Of a DNA stretch of 55,923 nt, positions 50,335 to 55,923 are shown in pieces. The notes under the pieces were generated by a model. It was not told where the DNA came from, ran no database searches, and saw only the letters and a list, made by a program, of their open reading frames with translations. Numbering within the stretch: the first letter of the stretch is position 1; the number at the start of each line of letters is the position of its first letter. The DNA comes from CAZBJJ01 sp964492245 (GTDB lineage: Bacteria > Spirochaetota > Spirochaetia > Treponematales > Breznakiellaceae). The stretch is from positions 1-55,923 of the forward strand of contig CAZBJJ010000009.1 in assembly GCA_964492245.1 (NCBI GenBank), read 5' to 3'. A program made the translations under genes and the position numbers.

Positions 50335-53300
50335 TTAATTTTCAAGTTTTTTAATGCAGAGCCGCCAAGAGCCCTCGCTCGCCTCAATTTCGCTGGCACT
50401 GTCGCCCAAAGAAGGCTGCCAGGAAATACTGCTGGCTAAGGTCTCGCTGGCAATATAGTCCTGCCAATCCTTAAAGGCAGCTTCCAGCACAGCTGTACCA
50501 GAGACCTCGAGCTCTATGCGGTCAGTTACCGAAAAACCCGACTCCTTGCGCAAATTCTGAATGCCCCGAACCAGATCGCGCACATCGCCCTCGCGCATAA
50601 GCTCGGCACTAATTTCGGTATCCAGGGCCAGGGTAAGCGAACCCTCGTTAGTCACATGGAGGTTTGCCTTTTCCAGCCGGCGAATATCCAATTTTTCCGG
50701 GCTCAGGTCGATGTTTTTCCCGGCCACCTCGATGCTGAGCACTGCCCCCTCGAGGATACCCTGAATTTCGCCCTGTTTAAGCTCTTCGATGCGAGCTGCA
50801 GCCAGCTTCATATCCTTGCCCAGCTCCTTGCCCAGAACCCTGAAGTTGGCCTTCGCCTGGTACTCTACAAGGTCCTCCTCGTTATCGCGGAAGACCACGT
50901 TTTTAACATTGAGCTCTTCCTTGATAATCTCTTCCATCTCGATAAGCACCGCCTTCTCGCGCGGGTCGCGGGTTACCAGCTCTACCGATTTTAATGGTTG
51001 GCGCACTTTTATATTGTGTTGATAGCGCAAGGACCGCCCAAGGGAGACCGCCTTTTGTACCCTTTCCATTTTATATTCCAAATCGCTATCCATATACTGC
51101 GACCGCGACAGGGGAAAATCCATAAGATGTACAGATTCTGCCTCGTCTTTAAGACGCAGGTTCTGCCAAATCATTTCGGCCGTATAGGGCATAAAGGGAG
51201 CAGAGATAATTGCCAGTGTTTTAAGCACATAATACAGGGTGCCATAGGCCTCCAGCTTATCGCCATCATTTTCGCTCTTCCAAAACCGGCGTCGGGAGCG
51301 GCGAATATACCAGTTATTCAGCAGATCGATAAAATCTACAATGGGCTCTAGGGCATGCGAAAGTTCATATTCTTCTAAGTTGCTATCTACCTTTTCGACA
51401 AGTCCTTCGACAACCGAAATTATCCAGCGGTCCAGGGGGTTCGAAGGATTCTCCGGTGCGGCACTGGGCTTAACGCTATCAATATTTGCATAGGTTATAA
51501 AAAAGCTATACGCACTCCACAGGGGCAGGATGATGCCTTTAAGCACCTCCTTTACCGCCTCATCAGAATATTTAAGATCGTCCGCCTTCATTACGGCGGA
51601 ACGCAAAAACACAAGGCGCAGAGCATCTGCCCCATATTCATCAATTACATCCATGGGATCGGTATAATTGCGTAGGGACTTGGACATTTTTTTGCCATCG
51701 GCAGCAAGAACCAGGCCAGATACAATACAATGTTTAAAGGCGGGGCGGTCGAAAAGAGCTGCGGCCAACACGGTAAGCGTATAAAACCAGCCCCTTGTCT
51801 GGTCCAGGCCCTCGGATATAAAGTCGGCCGGGTAATGGGCCTCGAAAAACTCCTTGTTCTCGAAGGGGTAGTGGTTTTGCGCGTAGGGCATGGCCCCCGA
51901 TTCGAACCAGCAGTCCAGGACCTCGGGAATGCGCCTCATATTCTTACCACAGCTGCAGGGAATTGTTATCTCGTCGACAAAATGTTTGTGCAAGTCCTCT
52001 ACTTTTTGGCCGGAAAGCTCTTCCAATTCGGCCCGGCTGCCTAGGCAGATGCTTTTGCCACAGTCCTCGCAGCGCCAAATTGGCAGGGGGTTTCCCCAAT
52101 ACCGATTGCGACTAATTGCCCAGTCGCGGGCATTGTCTAACCATTTGCCAAAGCGACCATTTTTAATATGTTCTGGTACCCAATGTATTTTCTGATTATT
52201 TGCAATCATCGATTCTTTTACCGCACCTTCGACCTTTACAAACCAAGAGCCAACGGCACGATAAATTAGGGGCGATTCGCAGCGCCAGCAATGGGGGTAA
52301 GAGTGCAATATTTGATCGCGCTTGACCAGTTTCCCCTCGTTTTTTAAGCGTTCAATAATATCTTTGTCGCAGTCTTTTACAAAGCGCCCGACAAAATCGG
52401 GGACCTCGGCGTCGAAGCGACATTCGGCGTCGATGGGGCATACAATGCGCACCGCAGAATTTTTAAAAATCTGATAATCGTCTTCGCCAAAACCGGGGGC
52501 AATGTGCACAATGCCGGTGCCGTCGGCGGTACTTACAAAATTGCCGGCAAAGGTCTTAAAGGCCCCATTTTCGCGCTCGCTGGCAAAATAGGGAAAAAGC
52601 GGTTCATAGCTTAGGCCGACCAGCTCGCTACCGAGCTTGCTCCAGAGAATTTCAATCTCTTCCCCCTCTTTCCAATAGGCCTGCATGCGCTCCTTTGCAA
52701 TTATGTAGCGCTCAGTGCCATCCTGCACAAGGGCGTATTCAATTTCCGGTCCTAGGGCAAGGCCCAGGTTAGAAGGCAGGGTCCAAGGGGTTGTTGTCCA
52801 GGCAATAACGAATGTTGCACCGTCGGCCAGCTCCTTGCCTAGGGAGCTGGCTTGTAAAGCTGGTTCGGCTAGCTTAAAGCGGACGGTAAGAGCGGGGTCA
52901 TGCACATCCTTGTAGCCACCTAGATTGAGCTCGTGGTTCGACAGTACGGTGGAGCAGCGGGGGCAATAGGGCAAAATATAATGGCCCTCGTACAAAAGGC
53001 CGCGCTCCCAGAGGGTTTTCATTACCCACCAAATGCTCTCCATAAAATCGACATCCATGGTCTTGTAATCGTTGTCGAAGTCGACCCAGCGGCCGGCGCG
53101 GGTCATAACATTTCGCCATTCTTCTACATAGCGCAATACGCTTGCCCGGCAGGCCTCATTAAAACGGGCAATACCATAGGCTTCGATATCGGTTTTAGAG
53201 TTTAAATTGAGTTCTTTTTCTATAAGGTTTTCGATGGGCAGGCCATGGCAGTCCCAGCCAAAGCGGCGCTCCACCTTCATGCCCTTCATGGTCTTGTAGC

Positions 53301-53508
53301 GGGGTATAATATCCTTTATGGTACCGGGGACAATGTGGCCAAAGTGAGGCAGACCGGTGGCAAAGGGGGGGCCATCGTAAAAGACAAACTCTTCCTGCCC
53401 TTCCCGAATTTCTATCGACTTCTTAAAAATATCATTTTTTTGCCAAAAATCTAAAATTTTTTCTTCCAACTCTGGAAAGCTGGCCTTTGTGTTCACTGCC
53501 TCGTACAC
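50335..53508 (-). CDS. ileS: Isoleucyl-tRNA synthetase, eukaryote-like (IleS2) type
   Basis: 1057 residues. Class I signatures are HFGH in FATGLPHFGHIVPG (about residue 55) and KMSKS in DGKKMSKSLRNYTD (about 603). The editing domain has TTPWTLPSN. CxxC pairs CEDCG and CSCGK lie in the catalytic module. Length and the FATGLPHFGH form match the IleS2 branch found in eukaryotes and spirochaetes, which is typically less sensitive to mupirocin than IleS1. GTG at 53508 follows GGAGG with 6 bases spacing. It heads a ten-gene run ending at the NtrC gene. No T-box element is visible. Confidence 0.96.
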   Translation of the reverse strand: MYEAVNTKASFPELEEKILDFWQKNDIFKKSIEIREGQEEFVFYDGPPFATGLPHFGHIVPGTIKDIIPRYKTMKGMKVERRFGWDCHGLPIENLIEKELNLNSKTDIEAYGIARFNEACRASVLRYVEEWRNVMTRAGRWVDFDNDYKTMDVDFMESIWWVMKTLWERGLLYEGHYILPYCPRCSTVLSNHELNLGGYKDVHDPALTVRFKLAEPALQASSLGKELADGATFVIAWTTTPWTLPSNLGLALGPEIEYALVQDGTERYIIAKERMQAYWKEGEEIEILWSKLGSELVGLSYEPLFPYFASERENGAFKTFAGNFVSTADGTGIVHIAPGFGEDDYQIFKNSAVRIVCPIDAECRFDAEVPDFVGRFVKDCDKDIIERLKNEGKLVKRDQILHSYPHCWRCESPLIYRAVGSWFVKVEGAVKESMIANNQKIHWVPEHIKNGRFGKWLDNARDWAISRNRYWGNPLPIWRCEDCGKSICLGSRAELEELSGQKVEDLHKHFVDEITIPCSCGKNMRRIPEVLDCWFESGAMPYAQNHYPFENKEFFEAHYPADFISEGLDQTRGWFYTLTVLAAALFDRPAFKHCIVSGLVLAADGKKMSKSLRNYTDPMDVIDEYGADALRLVFLRSAVMKADDLKYSDEAVKEVLKGIILPLWSAYSFFITYANIDSVKPSAAPENPSNPLDRWIISVVEGLVEKVDSNLEEYELSHALEPIVDFIDLLNNWYIRRSRRRFWKSENDGDKLEAYGTLYYVLKTLAIISAPFMPYTAEMIWQNLRLKDEAESVHLMDFPLSRSQYMDSDLEYKMERVQKAVSLGRSLRYQHNIKVRQPLKSVELVTRDPREKAVLIEMEEIIKEELNVKNVVFRDNEEDLVEYQAKANFRVLGKELGKDMKLAAARIEELKQGEIQGILEGAVLSIEVAGKNIDLSPEKLDIRRLEKANLHVTNEGSLTLALDTEISAELMREGDVRDLVRGIQNLRKESGFSVTDRIELEVSGTAVLEAAFKDWQDYIASETLASSISWQPSLGDSASEIEASEGSWRLCIKKLEN

Positions 53509-53564
53509 TGTCTTCCTCCCCCTGTTCGTCAGGGCCCCAAAAGGGATAAATTACAATATATTTG

Positions 53565-53594
53565 AGTATGCCATAAATTGATGTTTTTATGCAA
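53565..53594 (-). promoter_or_regulatory. Candidate promoter of ileS operon
   Basis: The minus strand has TTGCAT (53594-53589), an 18-base spacer and TGG-CATACT (extended -10, hexamer 53570-53565). The leader would be about 50 bases. Confidence 0.45.
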
Positions 53595-53603
53595 AGCCCC
53601 CAC

Positions 53604-53655
53604 CACAAGCTACGCTTGTGCGCGAACGAAGATCGCGCGAACAAAGTTCGCGCGC
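53604..53655. repeat. Palindrome cluster between ileS and nth
   Basis: CACAAGC-TAC-GCTTGTG (53604-53620) is followed by two 15-base units GCGCGAAC(G/A)AAG(A/T)TC in tandem. The second with flanking bases forms a perfect inverted repeat CGCGCGAAC-AAA-GTTCGCGCG (53634-53654). Confidence 0.8.
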
Positions 53656-53691
53656 TTGCCCCCAAATGCCCGTCCATGGCAAACTGGACAC

Positions 53692-54381
53692 ATGCAAAGT
53701 AAAACATTGGCAAACGAAGAGGCCGCTTTAAGGGCAAGGGCACTGGATGCCCTGGCCATTCTTTTACCCAAATACCCCGTATTAAAACCCCTGCTCAATT
53801 ATATAAATCCCTGGCAGCTCCTCGTTGGCACGGTCCTTGCTGCCCAATGCACCGACAAACGCGTAAACGAAATTACCCCTGCCCTCTTTGCCCGCTGGCC
53901 CGGCCCCGCCGAACTGGCAGAGGCGGAACAGACAGAGCTGGAAGCAGTTATTTTTTCTGCCGGCTTTTATCGCAACAAGGCAAAAAACCTTATCGGAGCG
54001 GCAAGGGAAGTTTCCCAAAAACATCGGGGCGAGGTGCCTAAAACAATGGAAGAGCTCACCGCCCTCCCCGGCCTGGGTCGCAAAAGTGCCGGTGTCCTTC
54101 TTTCCTCCTGCTTCGATGTGCCGGCAATTGTAGTAGACACCCATTTTGGCCGTGTTACCCGCCGCCTTGGCTTTACCGAAGAAAAAGACCCAGTGCGCCT
54201 AGAATATTCAATTGCCAGTTGGCTTCCCAGTGAACACTGGAACAGCTTTTCGCTCGTGCTCAATTTTCACGGCCGCGATATCTGCCACAGCCGTAAACCC
54301 AATTGTTGCGCCTGCCCGCTCGCCGGAATCTGTCCTTCAAATATCTGTGCCGAGAAAACTTCCCTTTCCCCATCAAATTGA
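53692..54381 (+). CDS. nth: Endonuclease III
   Basis: 229 residues from ATG at 53692. Helix-hairpin-helix LPGLGRKSAG with the catalytic Lys, catalytic Asp in VVDTHFGRV, and a complete [4Fe-4S] motif C-x6-C-x2-C-x5-C (CHSRKPNC... CPLAGIC). Nth removes oxidised pyrimidines. The longer frame from 53578 covers the palindrome cluster and has no family similarity, so it is discarded. No strong SD precedes the ATG. gnd follows after 25 bases. Confidence 0.93.
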   Translation: MQSKTLANEEAALRARALDALAILLPKYPVLKPLLNYINPWQLLVGTVLAAQCTDKRVNEITPALFARWPGPAELAEAEQTELEAVIFSAGFYRNKAKNLIGAAREVSQKHRGEVPKTMEELTALPGLGRKSAGVLLSSCFDVPAIVVDTHFGRVTRRLGFTEEKDPVRLEYSIASWLPSEHWNSFSLVLNFHGRDICHSRKPNCCACPLAGICPSNICAEKTSLSPSN

Positions 54382-54406
54382 GTATTCTTTACTTTTGAGG
54401 ATAACT

Positions 54407-55867
54407 ATGAACATGAAAGCAGATATCGGCCTAATTGGCCTGGCCGTAATGGGCCAAAACCTCGTATTAAACATGAACGACCGGGGCTACAAGGTGGCCG
54501 TCTACAACAGAACCTCCAGCAAGACCGACACCTTTATCGCCACTGCCGCCAAGGGGCGCAACAACATTTATCCCGCACATAATATAGAAGACTTTATTGC
54601 CCTTTTGGCCCGACCACGCAAGATAATGCTCATGGTAAAGGCCGGCGAGGTTGTCGATGACTTTATAAATCAGCTACTTCCCCATCTTGAAGAGGGGGAT
54701 ATTATTATTGATGGGGGCAATAGCAACTACCTAGACAGCAATCGCCGCAGTAGGGAGCTGGAAAAAAAAGGCATCCTCTTTATAGGCGCCGGTGTCTCTG
54801 GCGGCGAAGAAGGGGCACGCCATGGGCCATCCATTATGCCGGGGGGAAATATTTTGGCCTGGGAAAGCCTTAAGCCCATCTTCCAGGATATTGCGGCAAA
54901 GACAGAGGACGGCAGCCCCTGTTGCGACTGGGTGGGCCAAGATGGTGCCGGCCATTTTGTAAAAATGGTTCACAACGGCATTGAATACGGCGACATGCAG
55001 CTGATAAGCGAGGTCTACCATCTTATGAAAGAGCATCTGGGCCTTTCGGCACACGAAATGCAAGAGGCCTTTCGCAACTATATGGAGGGCGAACTCAATA
55101 GCTACCTCGTAGAAATAGCCGGCAATATTTTGGGCTTTATGGACGACGATGGCAGTCCAATGCTAGAAAAAATCCTCGACAGCGCCGGCCAAAAAGGCAC
55201 AGGCAAATGGACAGCGATACAGGCTCTTGAATTCGGCAGCCCAGTTACCCTTATAGGCGAGGCCGTCTTTGCCCGCTTTCTCTCCTCGCTTATCGACGAG
55301 CGCCAAAAGGCTGCGGGCATTTTAAAAAGCAGCGCTACTAGCACTTTTACTGGCGACAAAAAGGCCTTTATTGGCGACCTAGGCCAGGCAATGCTGGCAA
55401 GCAAAATTATTTCCTATGCTCAGGGCTTTATGCTTATGCGCGAGGCCTCCAAAGAATACAACTGGCAGCTGAACTATGGGGGCATTGCCCTAATGTGGCG
55501 CAGCGGCTGTATTATCCGCTCTGTCTTTTTAGACCGCATAAAGGCTGCCTTCGATCGCGACAGCAATTTAGAAAACATCCTGCTAGACCCCTGGTTTAAG
55601 GCTATCATCCAGGAAGGCGAGGCTGCTTGGCGTCGCGTTGTCTCGACAGCCGCCCTTGTGGGCATTCCCCTTCCGGCGATGAGCAGCGCCCTCGCCTTCT
55701 TCGACGGCTATCGCAGTGCCCGCCTACCAGCAAATATGCTTCAGGCCCTGCGCGATTATTTCGGCGCCCATAGCTACGAGCGCATCGACTTTCCTCGAGG
55801 TCAATTTTTCCATACCAATTGGACTGGCAGTGGCGGTAGTACCATCTCTGGGCAATATGAACTGTAG
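54407..55867 (+). CDS. gnd: 6-phosphogluconate dehydrogenase, decarboxylating
   Basis: 486 residues from ATG at 54407, which follows GAGG with 6 bases spacing; the longer open frame runs through nth. Rossmann motif GLAVMGQNLVLNM, the NRT of NADP-dependent enzymes, GAGHFVKMVHNGIEYGDMQL, the active-site region DSAGQKGTGKW and the C-terminal FHTNWTGSGG. It oxidises 6-phosphogluconate to ribulose-5-phosphate with NADPH formation in the pentose phosphate pathway. It is the last complete gene; bases 55868-55923 show nothing further. Confidence 0.96.
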   Translation: MNMKADIGLIGLAVMGQNLVLNMNDRGYKVAVYNRTSSKTDTFIATAAKGRNNIYPAHNIEDFIALLARPRKIMLMVKAGEVVDDFINQLLPHLEEGDIIIDGGNSNYLDSNRRSRELEKKGILFIGAGVSGGEEGARHGPSIMPGGNILAWESLKPIFQDIAAKTEDGSPCCDWVGQDGAGHFVKMVHNGIEYGDMQLISEVYHLMKEHLGLSAHEMQEAFRNYMEGELNSYLVEIAGNILGFMDDDGSPMLEKILDSAGQKGTGKWTAIQALEFGSPVTLIGEAVFARFLSSLIDERQKAAGILKSSATSTFTGDKKAFIGDLGQAMLASKIISYAQGFMLMREASKEYNWQLNYGGIALMWRSGCIIRSVFLDRIKAAFDRDSNLENILLDPWFKAIIQEGEAAWRRVVSTAALVGIPLPAMSSALAFFDGYRSARLPANMLQALRDYFGAHSYERIDFPRGQFFHTNWTGSGGSTISGQYEL

Positions 55868-55923
55868 GTAGTATATCGAACCATTCACCTAAAATAGTCA
55901 AATTTTTGAGCACTTTCAACTCA

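Noticed and set aside
53509..53564. T-box leader upstream of ileS
   Set aside because: The leader is about 50 bases with no stem I or T-box sequence visible.
53578..53691. N-terminal extension of Nth
   Set aside because: It would translate the palindrome cluster and promoter region and matches no part of the endonuclease III family.

Overview
The window is a dense bacterial chromosome segment with 52 protein genes on both strands. It has no RNA genes, insertion sequences, prophage genes or CRISPR array, and no gene-free stretch longer than about 215 bases. The gene content points to a spirochaete of the Treponema/Spirochaeta group. The pointers are a 1057-residue eukaryote-like IleS, a soluble AtoS/AtoC-like two-component pair next to cvpA and murG, a hup-lnt-response regulator-bactofilin run, a short S1-type RNA-binding protein, lipoproteins with loose lipoboxes, and many TPR and ankyrin proteins. 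This is inference from families; no marker gene such as rRNA is present. Start codons include many GTG and TTG. Several starts given here were chosen from Shine-Dalgarno (SD) positions or stop/start overlaps and differ from the longest open frame.

Layout. 1-2018 (-): an ABC-F ATPase cut by the window edge and an SH3-type lipoprotein. 2132-5733 (+): oligopeptidase F and RecQ. 5657-8889 (-): a diguanylate cyclase/EAL protein with a LacI-like sensor, and a small membrane protein. 8971-11943 (-): an overlapping trio of TPR/Mrr-like, metallophosphoesterase and ParB-like proteins. 11979-14680 (+): two TPR proteins. 14687-19219 (-): zinc ribbon-murI-rsgA-mutS2. 19321-20539 (+): pentapeptide-repeat and metallo-beta-lactamase-fold proteins. 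20623-21915 (-): purine permease. 22054-24557 (+): COG2426 membrane protein and UvrD/PcrA. 24571-28236 (-): murC-yicC-kinase-mutY. 28423-29571 (+): S1-domain protein. 29678-31627 (-): rho-rpmE. 31825-35656 (-): hup-lnt-response regulator-small protein-bactofilin-pncC. 35760-36035 (-): rpsT. 36218-36961 (+): plsC. 37043-37213 (-): small zinc protein. 37429-39319 (+): Rrf2 regulator and membrane protein. 39416-41854 (-): JAMM-DinG fusion. 41935-42333 (+): J-domain protein. 42326-53508 (-): a ten-gene run ileS-lipoprotein-fmdB-zinc ribbon-TIR/ankyrin-murG-cvpA-holB-histidine kinase-NtrC. 53692-55867 (+): nth and gnd.

Functional themes. Wall synthesis (murI, murC, murG), lipoprotein maturation (lnt), DNA repair (recQ, uvrD, mutY, nth, mutS2, dinG), translation (ileS, rpsT, rpmE, rsgA, S1, ABC-F) and signalling (c-di-GMP, NtrB/NtrC, Rrf2). 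Most of the window is ordinary housekeeping sequence. The least ordinary items are a JAMM metalloprotease domain fused to a DinG helicase, a TIR-like/ankyrin protein inside the murG operon, a TPR protein ending in a degenerate Mrr-like domain, and short in-frame tandem repeats in the linkers of at least six conserved proteins. To these add a 26-bp dispersed repeat at the 3' ends of two unrelated genes and a recurring promoter geometry that predicts leaderless mRNAs.
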